DNA from: Mariprofundus sp.
Lineage (GTDB): Bacteria > Pseudomonadota > Zetaproteobacteria > Mariprofundales > Mariprofundaceae
Assembly: GCA_030951045.1 (NCBI GenBank)
Contig: JAUZQJ010000025.1
Span: forward strand, 1-53,106
Length of the DNA stretch: 53,106 nucleotides
Reading direction: 5' to 3'
Shown: piece after piece, positions 17,527 through 26,792 of the stretch
Position numbering within the stretch: position 1 is the stretch's first letter
Layout of the letters: the number at the start of each line of letters is the position of its first letter
Program-made: the position numbers and the translations under genes
Notes under the pieces: generated by a model
Databases searched by the model: none
Told to the model about the DNA's origin: nothing
What the model saw: the letters and a program-made list of their open reading frames with translations, nothing else

Positions 17527-17604
17527 GATCTCAGCCGTCTCCGATGCACCTGCTGCTTTACCATTCTCTGTACCATGATTCGTTAACACGTTAAAGTTCT
17601 GCCC

Positions 17605-18957
17605 ATGCGCATTTGCCATATTGGACTCAATCATAAAACAGCCCCCGTTGAACTTCGCGAACGTCTGGCTGTGGCCGAAACAGATATTGCTGGTATTCTA
17701 AATCAGCGTATTCAACACCCTGCCATCCGTGAGGCTGCACTGCTCTCCACGTGTAACCGTGTGGAACTGACGGTGGTGACCCATGATCCTGATGCTGCCA
17801 TCGCTGCGGTGCATGAATGGTTTTCTGCCACAGCAAAAATGGAAATAGAAGAGGTTCGTGAGCATCTCTATTCACACACTACAGATGCAGCTATTCGTCA
17901 TCTGTTTTCTGTTGCCTCCGGATTAGACTCACTGGTATTGGGTGAACCTCAGATTTTAGGACAGGTTAAAACCTCCTATGAACATGCCTTGACGGCAGGT
18001 ACGGCAGGACATGTGTTGCATCGTTTGTACCAATCTACATTTGCTGCCGCCAAACGCGCCCGCAGTGAAACAGGTATTGGCAAACAATCCGTTAATATCT
18101 CCTCCTGTGCCGTTGAATTAGCGCGTCATATCTTTGGTGATTTAACTGGAAAAACCGTGCTGTTAATGGGCGCTGGAGAAATGGCTGAATTGGCCGCTCG
18201 CCATTTGCGTGGCAATGGCTGTACCGATATTCTGGTTGCCAACCGGACACTTGCACGGGCTCAGAATCTGGCTTTAGAATTTGAAGGGCATGCGCTAACC
18301 ATGGAGCAGTTGCCCGAGTATCTTGATGCTGCCGATATTGTCCTTTCCAGCACAGGCGCATCTACCTTTGTTTTATTGCCTGATGCCGTGAAAGCAGCGA
18401 TGAAGAAACGTAAAGGCAATGCCATGTTTCTGGTGGATATAGCTGTTCCTCGTGATATTGACCCGCGCATTGGCGATATTGATGGTGCCTACCTGTATGA
18501 TATTGATGATCTTCAACAAGTCGTGCAGGGCAACATGGAAAACAGACAACATGAAGCGGATCAAGCTCGCCTGCTGATTGAAGAAGAGGCGCAAGCATTT
18601 CTGCGATGGTTAAAATCACTGGAGTCCGTTCCGTTAATTCGCACCATTCAACAACAAATGAATGCGCGTCGTCTGGAAGAGCTTGAAAAAGCTCGGCGTT
18701 ATATGAAAGATTTTAATGATGAACAGTTGCAAGCTGTAGAGCAGTTTAGTCGTGCGCTGATGAAACGCTATATGCACCCGACACTTAGAACACTAAAAAG
18801 CCTGCCTGATGATATTGAGGGAGATTTGTTGATGGGCGCAGCCAATCGACTATTTGATCTGGACAATCCTTCTGTTGAATCAACCGTTTCAAACAACACA
18901 TCGATCAGTGATAATATCGCTCATATTAAGGGGCATAATGAACACTCGTCTTCATGA
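17605..18957 (+). CDS. hemA: Glutamyl-tRNA reductase
   Basis: A 450-residue cytosolic enzyme that reduces glutamyl-tRNA to glutamate-1-semialdehyde, the first committed step of C5-pathway tetrapyrrole synthesis. The catalytic Cys is residue 50 in [10 protein letters not shown]. The substrate-binding region [17 protein letters not shown] follows, then an NADPH-binding Rossmann domain ([16 protein letters not shown]) and a C-terminal dimerisation helix. Length is slightly above the usual 420 because of an extra Ser/Asn-rich tail overlapping the next gene. It heads hemA-prfA-prmC, a widely conserved order. No strong Shine-Dalgarno sequence is visible. Confidence 0.96.
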   Translation: MRICHIGLNHKTAPVELRERLAVAETDIAGILNQRIQHPAIREAALLSTCNRVELTVVTHDPDAAIAAVHEWFSATAKMEIEEVREHLYSHTTDAAIRHLFSVASGLDSLVLGEPQILGQVKTSYEHALTAGTAGHVLHRLYQSTFAAAKRARSETGIGKQSVNISSCAVELARHIFGDLTGKTVLLMGAGEMAELAARHLRGNGCTDILVANRTLARAQNLALEFEGHALTMEQLPEYLDAADIVLSSTGASTFVLLPDAVKAAMKKRKGNAMFLVDIAVPRDIDPRIGDIDGAYLYDIDDLQQVVQGNMENRQHEADQARLLIEEEAQAFLRWLKSLESVPLIRTIQQQMNARRLEELEKARRYMKDFNDEQLQAVEQFSRALMKRYMHPTLRTLKSLPDDIEGDLLMGAANRLFDLDNPSVESTVSNNTSISDNIAHIKGHNEHSSS

Positions 18958-20005
18958 CATCCTGCATCGGCGTGATGAAATTACCAGTTTATTAGCCGAC
19001 CCTGACATCACCTCCAACAATAAGAAGTTCACGCAGCTAAGCAGAGACTTTGCTGAGATTGAACCTGTTGCCGAGCATGCTGAAAAACACCTGCAGTTGC
19101 TTCAACAGTTACAGGACAATCAGGAGATGTTGGCTGATCCGGATTGTGATCGCGAACTTAAAGAGCTGATGGAAGAGGAAAACCTCGAACTCAAACAGTC
19201 TATTTCAGATAGTGATGAGCAGCTTACTCTATTATTACTTCCTAAAGACCCGAATGATCAACGTAATGCAATTCTGGAAATCCGGGCAGGTACTGGTGGT
19301 GATGAAGCCGCCCTGTTTGCTGCTGATCTGTTTCGAATGTATAGCCGTTACGCCGAAACCCAGGGTTTTAAAGTGTCCATCTTATCCAGCAGTGAAATTG
19401 GCATTGGTGGCTACAAAGAGATTATTGCTCAGGTGACCGGTCAGGGTGTCTTCTCCCGTTTTAAATTTGAGTCAGGCACCCATCGTGTGCAACGCGTACC
19501 TGAAACGGAATCAGGAGGTCGCATTCATACCTCAGCCTGCACAGTCGCAATTCTGCCTGAAGCTGAAGAGGTGGATGTGAATATTCGCCCTGATGATATT
19601 CGTATTGATGTGTACCGTGCTTCCGGCGCTGGTGGCCAGCATGTGAACAAAACCGAATCTGCTGTGCGTATCACGCATGCACCAAGCGGTCTTGTTGTGA
19701 CCTGTCAGGATCAGGCCAGCCAACACAAAAACAAAGCGCAGGCGATGAAAGTGTTGCAAGCCCGTCTGTTCGATAAAGAACAATCAGAAGCCAATGCAGA
19801 ACGTTCCGGTATTCGTAAGGATATGGTTGGATCCGGCGATCGATCCGAGCGTATTCGCACCTATAATTATCCGCAGGGGCGTCTCACCGATCACCGCATC
19901 AATTTGACGCTGTACAAACTTGATCAGATTCTGGGTGGTGATATGAATGAGCTGATTGACGCGCTATTGAGCCACCATCAGGCTGAACTGCTCGCTACCC
20001 AGTGA
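18938..20005 (+). CDS. prfA: Peptide chain release factor 1
   Basis: A 355-residue class I release factor that recognises UAA and UAG and triggers peptide release. The GGQ catalytic motif is at residues 232-234 ([12 protein letters not shown]). The domain before it contains the RF1-type stretch [15 protein letters not shown] and the acidic hinge [18 protein letters not shown] start it at ATG 18938, preceded by AAGGGG. This overlaps the hemA 3' end by 20 bases; a start at 18854 would add 28 residues not typical of RF1. The Gln of GGQ is expected to be methylated by the next gene product. Confidence 0.95.
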   Translation: MNTRLHDILHRRDEITSLLADPDITSNNKKFTQLSRDFAEIEPVAEHAEKHLQLLQQLQDNQEMLADPDCDRELKELMEEENLELKQSISDSDEQLTLLLLPKDPNDQRNAILEIRAGTGGDEAALFAADLFRMYSRYAETQGFKVSILSSSEIGIGGYKEIIAQVTGQGVFSRFKFESGTHRVQRVPETESGGRIHTSACTVAILPEAEEVDVNIRPDDIRIDVYRASGAGGQHVNKTESAVRITHAPSGLVVTCQDQASQHKNKAQAMKVLQARLFDKEQSEANAERSGIRKDMVGSGDRSERIRTYNYPQGRLTDHRINLTLYKLDQILGGDMNELIDALLSHHQAELLATQ

Positions 20006-20850
20006 GTCATGCAATAACCCTTCGTCAACTGATTCAACAAGCTTCAGCGTTATTAAAGCAGGTTAATTGTGATGCGCCTAAACGCGATGCTGAACTGTTG
20101 TTAATGTCTGTTTGGGGTATGCGTAGAACCGATCTGATTATTCGCGCTTCAGAACCTGTGCCTGAAGCGGTTGAAACAGTGTTCAGTGCACTGATTCAAC
20201 GCCGTATGCAACGAGAACCACTGGCCTATATTCTTGGCGAGAAAGAGTTCTGGTCACGCCCGTTTCATGTCACTTCTGATGTGTTGGTACCTCGACCGGA
20301 GACAGAACATCTGATTGAGGCGGTGCTTGAATATTTCCCGGATCAGCAAGGCGCTTACGATTTTTGTGATATCGGTACCGGCTCCGGCATTATTGCGGTT
20401 ACATTGGCTTGTGAATATCCAAAGGCGCATATCATTGCGACGGATATTTCTGAGTCTGCTCTAAGGGTTGCAACGGGCAACGCGATCCAACACAAGGTTG
20501 AAGACCGCATCACGTTCAAACAGGGCGATATGCTGCAAGCTATTGAGCAGCGTAAGACGCATCTTGATGCCATTATATCCAATCCGCCATATGTAGCGGA
20601 ACATGAGATGGCCTTGTTGGAACAGGAGCTGTCTTATGAACCTCGCAACGCGCTTACCGATGAATCGGATGGCCTGACGTTTTTAAGCGATATTCTCAAT
20701 ACAGGGCCGAAATTTTTACAAACATCCGGCATGATCATGTTAGAAACCGGCCCATGCGGTCTGCCCGTCACGCCGAATACACTGATCTTCGAAAAAACCA
20801 TTCACGATCTGGCAGGTCACGCTCGCGGTGGTATTTACCGCTGTGCCTGA
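20002..20850 (+). CDS. prmC: Release factor glutamine methyltransferase
   Basis: A 282-residue SAM-dependent methyltransferase that modifies the GGQ Gln of RF1 and RF2. Its GTG start overlaps the prfA stop (GTGA). The N-terminal helical domain (residues 1-80) recognises the factor. The catalytic domain has [14 protein letters not shown] (SAM motif I) and NPPY at residues 194-197, the diagnostic glutamine-methylation loop. The C-terminal end diverges slightly from the usual pattern ([19 protein letters not shown]) but keeps the DLAGH strand. I see no frameshift. Confidence 0.95.
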   Translation: MSHAITLRQLIQQASALLKQVNCDAPKRDAELLLMSVWGMRRTDLIIRASEPVPEAVETVFSALIQRRMQREPLAYILGEKEFWSRPFHVTSDVLVPRPETEHLIEAVLEYFPDQQGAYDFCDIGTGSGIIAVTLACEYPKAHIIATDISESALRVATGNAIQHKVEDRITFKQGDMLQAIEQRKTHLDAIISNPPYVAEHEMALLEQELSYEPRNALTDESDGLTFLSDILNTGPKFLQTSGMIMLETGPCGLPVTPNTLIFEKTIHDLAGHARGGIYRCA

Positions 20851-20857
20851 TTCATAG

Positions 20858-21460
20858 ATGGAAGAGTGGCTAAATATTGTGATTAGGCAGCTGATTCTCT
20901 ATAGCTTGCCAGTTCTCATTTCACTCACGCTTGTCGTGCTTATCGAATCACGTATGAGTAACACGCCCATCCCGCATCCCTTTTACGCCATCTCATGGCG
21001 CGGTACCTGGTTGCCTTTACTGGCTGCTCTGGCCTTTCATCGGGGCATTATCATTGCGCTGCCAAACACACTTGCCTCGGGTGTCAAAATATCATCGGTT
21101 CGATGTATGGCGCATGGTCTGCTTTGCCTGTTGGGTTTTTTGTTATTCAGCTGGAGTCTGGCGCATCAGATGCCAACCGGGCTACCTCCGCTGCATCACT
21201 GGTGGTCCAAGGTGCTAATGTTTTTCAATCTGTGCATGGCATGTTTACATCTCTTACCTTTACCCGGCTTACTGGCAGGAGAACTTCTGTTATCGACCCG
21301 TTGGGGTGATAAAATCCCTAGATATTTCAATATCAAGCATGGCTGGATTGTCATAACGGTGCTCGCAGCATCGCCGTTGTTGGACTTACTGTTGGGCGCA
21401 TCGGTGGTGTTCCCGATCTATGAATGGATGAGCAGCGCCGCCATAGCTATGGCGCGATAA
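20858..21460 (+). CDS. Polytopic membrane protein, possibly a degenerate M50-like fold
   Basis: A 200-residue inner-membrane protein of unknown function with about four or five hydrophobic segments (residues 10-28, 46-66, 80-102, 118-142, 160-184). The segment HLLPLPGLLAGELL resembles the NLLPIPPLDGG helix of site-2 (M50) proteases, but the metal Asp is Ala, and no HExxH is present (the nearest sequence is FHRGI). I infer an inactive relative, or chance. It starts seven bases after prmC and is probably cotranscribed with it. Confidence 0.7.
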   Translation: MEEWLNIVIRQLILYSLPVLISLTLVVLIESRMSNTPIPHPFYAISWRGTWLPLLAALAFHRGIIIALPNTLASGVKISSVRCMAHGLLCLLGFLLFSWSLAHQMPTGLPPLHHWWSKVLMFFNLCMACLHLLPLPGLLAGELLLSTRWGDKIPRYFNIKHGWIVITVLAASPLLDLLLGASVVFPIYEWMSSAAIAMAR

Positions 21461-21504
21461 ACAGTTCGAGTCATAATTGGCCTGATTATTGCTGGCTCAC
21501 CGAT

Positions 21505-22314
21505 ATGACATCATCTACTTTTGACAGAGCGTCAACCCTGGAGCTACTGCAGTTCAGCGAAGATCTACCATCGCTACCGGATCGTTTTGTAAAAATCCAG
21601 AATATTGCGCAAGATCCTGATTCCAGTGCCAAAGACCTGGCCAATGTTATTCGTAGTGATCAGGCCACCACGGTCATGATACTCAAGTTCGCCAATTCAC
21701 CTGCCTATAATGCTTCACACTCATCAATCAGTGAGTTGTCCAGGGCCATTGCCCGATTAGGCACCAAAGAAACAGTCCATATCGCCACAGCTATGTCACT
21801 GATGTATGGCATGATTTTACCAACAGGCATGGCCAATATCCGAATTTTCTGGTCACATGCATTTGCCGTTGCACTGGTAGCAGAACATTTGGCGAAAACG
21901 GTCGATCCGGCGCAACAAAATGGCTCGCACGAAGTCGCGTTTATGGCTGGCCTATTGCATGATATTGGCCGCGCAGCTTTGGGTATGCGTGTAGATTTCT
22001 CATATTTTGAATGTGAAACAGGTCATCTGCACGAAGGTGATTTAATCAAAGCCGAAGAAGAACACTACGGTGTTAATCATGCAGAAGCTGGCATGCATCT
22101 GCTGGGCTTATGGGGTTTTCCAAACGAGCTATGCGAAGCCGTAGCAGAACATCATCTGGCAGATAGCCCGACATTTCTTGCCAGAGTGTGTTATCTAGCC
22201 AATCAGTTCATCAATGTACACCTGCCCGAACGCACTGCATTTGATAATGTATTCGACATTGTTTTTGAGAAATTAGAAAGCTCACCACCTGACCTCTCGA
22301 CACTGAACGTATAA
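21505..22314 (+). CDS. HDOD domain protein
   Basis: A 269-residue cytosolic protein with a single HDOD domain: LPSLPDRFVKIQNIAQDPDSS, VIRSDQATTVMILKFANSPAY and IARLGTKETVHIATAMSL, then the degenerate HD site HDIGRAALG and NHAEAGMHLLGLWGFP. HDOD proteins are helical signalling scaffolds linked to motility, c-di-GMP and stress responses; most lack enzymatic activity. The start is uncertain: ATG 21505 begins at TSSTFDRAS close to the domain, whereas ATG 21424 would overlap the preceding gene and add an unusual polar tail. Confidence 0.85.
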   Translation: MTSSTFDRASTLELLQFSEDLPSLPDRFVKIQNIAQDPDSSAKDLANVIRSDQATTVMILKFANSPAYNASHSSISELSRAIARLGTKETVHIATAMSLMYGMILPTGMANIRIFWSHAFAVALVAEHLAKTVDPAQQNGSHEVAFMAGLLHDIGRAALGMRVDFSYFECETGHLHEGDLIKAEEEHYGVNHAEAGMHLLGLWGFPNELCEAVAEHHLADSPTFLARVCYLANQFINVHLPERTAFDNVFDIVFEKLESSPPDLSTLNV

Positions 22315-22444
22315 AACTGGTTTCAGGGCATCTAAAATTGCCGTCGAGCCTTACAAACCGTAACATCGGCATTATCTGCACTGTACTATTTGGCACGGAA
22401 CAGATTCAGATGACAGACACAGCGGGAGAATCGGGCAAACAACA

Positions 22445-24241
22445 ATGGTATTGTGGGAAACGCTGCTCGACAGCAAAAAAAGAGCTTTAGCATGGTCACG
22501 CGAGCAGGATACCGTGTACATCGTCATACTGGCTGTCGTGGTGGGTGTACTATCAGGTTACACAGCACTGTTGTTACGTTTCATGATCGAATGGGTCAGC
22601 CTGTTCTGGACAGGTGAACGCACTTGGGAAGAATCCATTACAACCCTTCCATGGTATATATATTTGATCGCACCTACCGTTACGGGCTTATTGGTGGGTT
22701 GGATTACTGTTCGTTTTTTGCCTGGTGGAGAACTGCGTGGTGTGTCCGGTGTGTTGGCCGATATGGTGGAACGCAAAGCTCGCGTACATCCTCGCCAGCT
22801 GGCTACAGAAACTGTGGGTACAGCATTGGCTATTGGTGGTGGTGTCAGTCTCGGGCGCGAAGGCCCAACCGTTGCACTTGGTGCTTTGATCGCCTCGGAG
22901 CTTGGTCAGCGCCTCAATCTTTCTGAGCAGCAGCTGCGTATTTTAATCGGCTGCGGTGTAGCCGCGGGTATTGCAGCCTCCTTCAACACCCCAATCGCCG
23001 GTGTGCTGTTTGCGCTGGAAGTGATTCTTGCTGATTACGCCATCGCCACATTCAGTCCTATTGTGATTGCATCTGTACTGGCGACCGTGGTCGCGCGCTC
23101 TGAACTGGGGAATTTCCCAGCCTTCACTGTTCCGGAATACCACCTCATCAGTATCTGGGAAATACCGACTTATCTTATTATTGGAGCTATTTGCGGGCTG
23201 GTCGCCACGGTCTTCATTAAATCGATGCAACCCACCCGTGCATGGCTGGGAAAACTGATTCCTGACCGGCGCATACGTCCTGCCATTGTTGGCTTTCATA
23301 TTGGATTGTTAGGGCTCATTTTACCGCAGGTTATGTCTATTGGTTACGGTACGGTAGAGGATATGTTACTCGAACGTATCCAGCCGGATATTCTCGGCTA
23401 TGCCTTGCCTCTGGCTGCATTTCTGGCCATTGTGCTGATTGGTAAGCTGATCGTGACCGTACTGAGTGCAGCAGGTGGTTTCCCCGGTGGATTATTCGGC
23501 CCGGCCCTGTTTATGGGGGCCACCGTTGGCGCACTATTTGGTGATCTCGCACATGCCTTTTCACCCTCATATTCGGAAAGCTACGGTGCTTATGCTTTGG
23601 TTGCTTGCGGTGCGTTAACGGCCGCTGCACTGCACGCTCCACTTACCGTCATGCTAATCGTCTTTGAAATGACAGCAGATTATCACATTATGTTACCTTT
23701 AATGGCGGCATGCAGTGTGGCGACGATGGTAACACGCTCCTTTAGCCGTGCTTCAGTATTTACTGAAGTACTGGAAGAGCGTGGCATTGATTCTAACTGG
23801 GGACTGGAGCAATCGTGGATGCGCTCGGTATCGATTAAAAGCATTCCGTGGCGCGCTATTCCCAGAGTGTCTAAACACGCTCGATTAAAAGAGTTGAAAC
23901 AGGTCTATACCGGTTCAGGAAAAGGCTGCGTACAGGTTGTCGATGATGATGGTCTGCTGGTAGGTATCGTTACCTTTGGAGATTTACAAAAATGGCTGAT
24001 TGACCCCACGCTGGATCAGGTGGTTGTAGCCAGCGAAGTTGCCAATACCAATGTGCAGGTGATTGCTGAATCCGACACCCTGCTGGATGCTATACATATC
24101 CTGGATCATGAAGAGTTTGAGCAGATGCCCGTGGTTGCCCATGACAATCCCCGCAAGGTGCTGGGCATGCTGTCCAGGAATGCTATTTTTTCGACCTATC
24201 ACAAAATGATCGTCAAACACGGTGAAGGTAGTAACAGATAG
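22445..24241 (+). CDS. ClC family chloride channel with C-terminal CBS pair
   Basis: A 598-residue membrane protein with about ten ClC helices, then two CBS domains (about residues 465-590). Ion-path motifs are GREGP (residues 137-141, whose Glu is the external gate) and GGLFGP. The internal proton-transfer Glu of ClC antiporters (second Glu of FIIEE in the E. coli protein) aligns with Val 193 in LFALEVIL. Established knowledge: channels such as CLC-0 and CLC-1 have Val there, so passive anion conduction is more likely than chloride/proton exchange. The CBS domains probably bind adenine nucleotides. The start at 22445 is the first ATG in frame. Confidence 0.9.
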   Translation: MVLWETLLDSKKRALAWSREQDTVYIVILAVVVGVLSGYTALLLRFMIEWVSLFWTGERTWEESITTLPWYIYLIAPTVTGLLVGWITVRFLPGGELRGVSGVLADMVERKARVHPRQLATETVGTALAIGGGVSLGREGPTVALGALIASELGQRLNLSEQQLRILIGCGVAAGIAASFNTPIAGVLFALEVILADYAIATFSPIVIASVLATVVARSELGNFPAFTVPEYHLISIWEIPTYLIIGAICGLVATVFIKSMQPTRAWLGKLIPDRRIRPAIVGFHIGLLGLILPQVMSIGYGTVEDMLLERIQPDILGYALPLAAFLAIVLIGKLIVTVLSAAGGFPGGLFGPALFMGATVGALFGDLAHAFSPSYSESYGAYALVACGALTAAALHAPLTVMLIVFEMTADYHIMLPLMAACSVATMVTRSFSRASVFTEVLEERGIDSNWGLEQSWMRSVSIKSIPWRAIPRVSKHARLKELKQVYTGSGKGCVQVVDDDGLLVGIVTFGDLQKWLIDPTLDQVVVASEVANTNVQVIAESDTLLDAIHILDHEEFEQMPVVAHDNPRKVLGMLSRNAIFSTYHKMIVKHGEGSNR

Positions 24242-24269
24242 TGCCAATTCTTACCGAGGCCAACACAAC

Positions 24270-26384
24270 ATGTTAAATCTTGCTCAACAACAAGCTGCCG
24301 AAGCTGGTGACGGCCCACAACTGATTCTTGCAGGTGCAGGTTCAGGCAAGACACGTACGATTGTGTATCGCATAGGGCACCTCATCGCAGAAGCAGGTGT
24401 GGCACCGCATCGTATTCTGGCGGTCTCGTTCACCAATAAATCGGCGGCTGAATTAAAAGAGCGCCTGAGCCTGTTAATTGGCGATAATGGTGGAGGTGTG
24501 GTTTCCGGCACATTCCATGCCATCTCACTGCGTTTTCTTCGCCGTTATGCTGATGCCTTGGGTTATCCGCTGGGATTTCAAATCATTGATAGTGATGACC
24601 AGAAAGCATTGATTAAACGCATTTTAAAAGCGCGTAATATTGCCACTGACCGCTTGCACCCATCCTACCTTATCAATTGGATTGAACATTGTAAGCATGC
24701 AGGACTTACGCCAGAGGAGACCCCTGAACACGGCTGGAACGGGATCAATATGGTTGAACTTTATGCCAGCTACCAGAGTGAATTAAAGCGCCATGAGCGC
24801 ATGGATTTTTCTGATCTTATTTTAAATGTTGTATTGCTCATGCGGAATCATTCCGATATCGCTACGGCCCTGAGGGCACGCTTTGATCATGTGCTGGTGG
24901 ATGAATATCAGGATACCAATCCCATTCAACATGAATGGCTAATCCATTTGTGCTCTGAACATAAAAATCTGACTGTTGTCGGGGATGATGACCAAAGCAT
25001 CTACGGCTGGCGGGGTGCTGATGTGCGCCACATTCTTGAATTTGAACAGCTATGGAGTGGTGCAACGCTACATCGTTTACAAGAAAACTACCGCTCCAGC
25101 GCCAATATTCTCGCACTGGCAAATGCCGTTATTCGTGAAAATTCAGACAGGCATGAAAAAACGCTCAAAGCCACCAAACAGGCAGGAGAGAAACCGGCCT
25201 GGAAAGTATGCAATGATGAATACGATGAAGCGCGCAAGATCGTGCGGCAAATTGAAGCGTGGCAAAAGCTTGGATATAAAAACTCAGAAATAGCTATTCT
25301 TTATCGCTCCAATCGCCAGTCACTTCCGCTTGAGCAGGTTTGTCGTGAAACCAATATCCCTTATCGTATTATTGGTGGCGTGGGTTTCTTCGAGCGTATG
25401 GAGATCAAGGATGCGCTGGCCTATTGGGCTCTGCTAAACCGCTGTGGTGATACCCTGCAACTGATGCGCATCTGTAACAGACCCAAGCGTGGTATTGGTG
25501 CAAAGGGGCAAGAACAACTGCTTGCTCAACTTTCCACGTCGGGCATGCAGGCGTGTGAATGGCTTGATCTGTTAGCAACCGGTCAGGCTGAAGGTGCAGC
25601 TAAGAAACTTGTGCCGCTGGCGCAGCTATTACTGGAAATACGCACTGAGTGTGATGGAGTGAACGATCATGCGCCGGCTGATCGCGGCCTCAATAAAGTT
25701 TTGCAGGCCTCTGGTTATCTGGACAGCCTCAATGCCATGGGTGAGATTGAGGCCGCTAGTCGCATCGATAACGTACGCACCCTGCAAGACTATATTGAAA
25801 TTTCAATGCTACAGGATCTAACACCGATTGAGTTCATGGATCGGGCTGCATTGCTACAAAGCGCTGAAGGCATCAATGATAGTGATGACGCTGAAGAGGT
25901 GGATTCTATTTGTATGATGAGTTTGCATCGTGCCAAGGGTTTAGAATTTGATTGTGTGGTACTTCCCGGTGTTGAAGAGGGTTTGCTGCCGCATCAGCGT
26001 TCGCTGGATGAAGGTGAATCGGGCATCGCAGAAGAGCGCCGCCTGTTATATGTAGGCATTACACGCGCCCGTGATTATGTGCTGCTCACCTCAGCCCGAT
26101 TGCGCCGCTTTTACGGTGAAACACATTATCCACTGCCCAGCCGTTTCATCAAAAATTTGAGTCTTGAGCTATTGCATCAGCAGGATGCTGTATCTATGCC
26201 TGTTCAACAAGAAGCAACCTCCGGTGGTATCAACATTGGTTCTAATGTTGCACATCCAAGTTTTGGTGAAGGTGTCATTCTGTCTCTGGAAGGGGCTGGG
26301 GATGGGGCACGAGTAACCGTACAGTTTCGCCGTTCAGGTACTAAACGCTTGATGTTAAAGTATGCGGCCTTAGAACTTGTTTAA
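24270..26384 (+). CDS. UvrD/PcrA/Rep-type superfamily 1A DNA helicase
   Basis: A 704-residue 3'-5' DNA helicase. Motifs seen: Q-motif region (NLAQQQAAE), Walker A in LAGAGSGKTRT, motif Ia VSFTNKSAAELKER, motif II VDEYQDTNPIQ, motif III GDDDQSIYGWRGAD, motif IV QENYRSS, motif V SLHRAKGLEFDCVVLPG, and motif VI EERRLLYVGITRARD. It translocates on single-stranded DNA and acts in repair or replication restart. The C-terminal Tudor-like tail (about residues 650-704, HPSFGEGVILSLEG) is typical of PcrA/UvrD and binds RNA polymerase. I start at ATG 24270 with MLNLAQQQ; a GTG at 24222 would overlap the ClC gene. Confidence 0.94.
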   Translation: MLNLAQQQAAEAGDGPQLILAGAGSGKTRTIVYRIGHLIAEAGVAPHRILAVSFTNKSAAELKERLSLLIGDNGGGVVSGTFHAISLRFLRRYADALGYPLGFQIIDSDDQKALIKRILKARNIATDRLHPSYLINWIEHCKHAGLTPEETPEHGWNGINMVELYASYQSELKRHERMDFSDLILNVVLLMRNHSDIATALRARFDHVLVDEYQDTNPIQHEWLIHLCSEHKNLTVVGDDDQSIYGWRGADVRHILEFEQLWSGATLHRLQENYRSSANILALANAVIRENSDRHEKTLKATKQAGEKPAWKVCNDEYDEARKIVRQIEAWQKLGYKNSEIAILYRSNRQSLPLEQVCRETNIPYRIIGGVGFFERMEIKDALAYWALLNRCGDTLQLMRICNRPKRGIGAKGQEQLLAQLSTSGMQACEWLDLLATGQAEGAAKKLVPLAQLLLEIRTECDGVNDHAPADRGLNKVLQASGYLDSLNAMGEIEAASRIDNVRTLQDYIEISMLQDLTPIEFMDRAALLQSAEGINDSDDAEEVDSICMMSLHRAKGLEFDCVVLPGVEEGLLPHQRSLDEGESGIAEERRLLYVGITRARDYVLLTSARLRRFYGETHYPLPSRFIKNLSLELLHQQDAVSMPVQQEATSGGINIGSNVAHPSFGEGVILSLEGAGDGARVTVQFRRSGTKRLMLKYAALELV

Positions 26385-26444
26385 TTGTAAGGCTATTCAC
26401 ATAGCTGTTGTTTAAAATAATTGAATGACCCATCAGGAGAAATC

Positions 26445-26792
26445 ATGTCCGTTACTATTTACCATAATCCACGCTGCTCCAAATCCCGACAAACATTGGC
26501 TCTGCTAGAGGAGCATGGTGTGCAGCCTGAAATCATCGAGTATTTGAAAACGCCGCCATCTGAAGGTGAACTGGATCGCATCTTAAATATGCTCGGCAAA
26601 GAACCGCATGAGCTTATGCGTAGTGGTGAAGAAGAATTCAAAGCTCACGTAAAGGATAAAAACCTGTCGCGCAACGAAGCCATCGCTTTAATGGTGGCTT
26701 ATCCCAAAATAATTGAGCGGCCCATTGTTATCAATGGCGACAGAGCTGCCGTGGGCAGACCTCCTGAAAGCGTGTTAAACATCTTAAATTAA
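26445..26792 (+). CDS. arsC: ArsC-type arsenate reductase (glutaredoxin-dependent)
   Basis: A 115-residue thioredoxin-fold protein. The catalytic Cys is residue 11 in YHNPRCSKSRQTL. The three Arg that stabilise the arsenate adduct in E. coli ArsC have counterparts in ELMRSGE, IIERPIVI and VGRPPESV. It reduces arsenate to arsenite with glutathione and glutaredoxin, although single ArsC-fold proteins without other ars genes may serve other thiol roles. CAGGAG is seven bases from ATG 26445. The stop overlaps the convergent kinase gene by four bases. No arsB or arsR is nearby. Confidence 0.9.
   Translation: MSVTIYHNPRCSKSRQTLALLEEHGVQPEIIEYLKTPPSEGELDRILNMLGKEPHELMRSGEEEFKAHVKDKNLSRNEAIALMVAYPKIIERPIVINGDRAAVGRPPESVLNILN

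Noticed and set aside
20740-20850. Frameshift near the 3' end of prmC
   Set aside because: The tail still shows the DLAGH strand and normal family length, so the divergence is natural variation.
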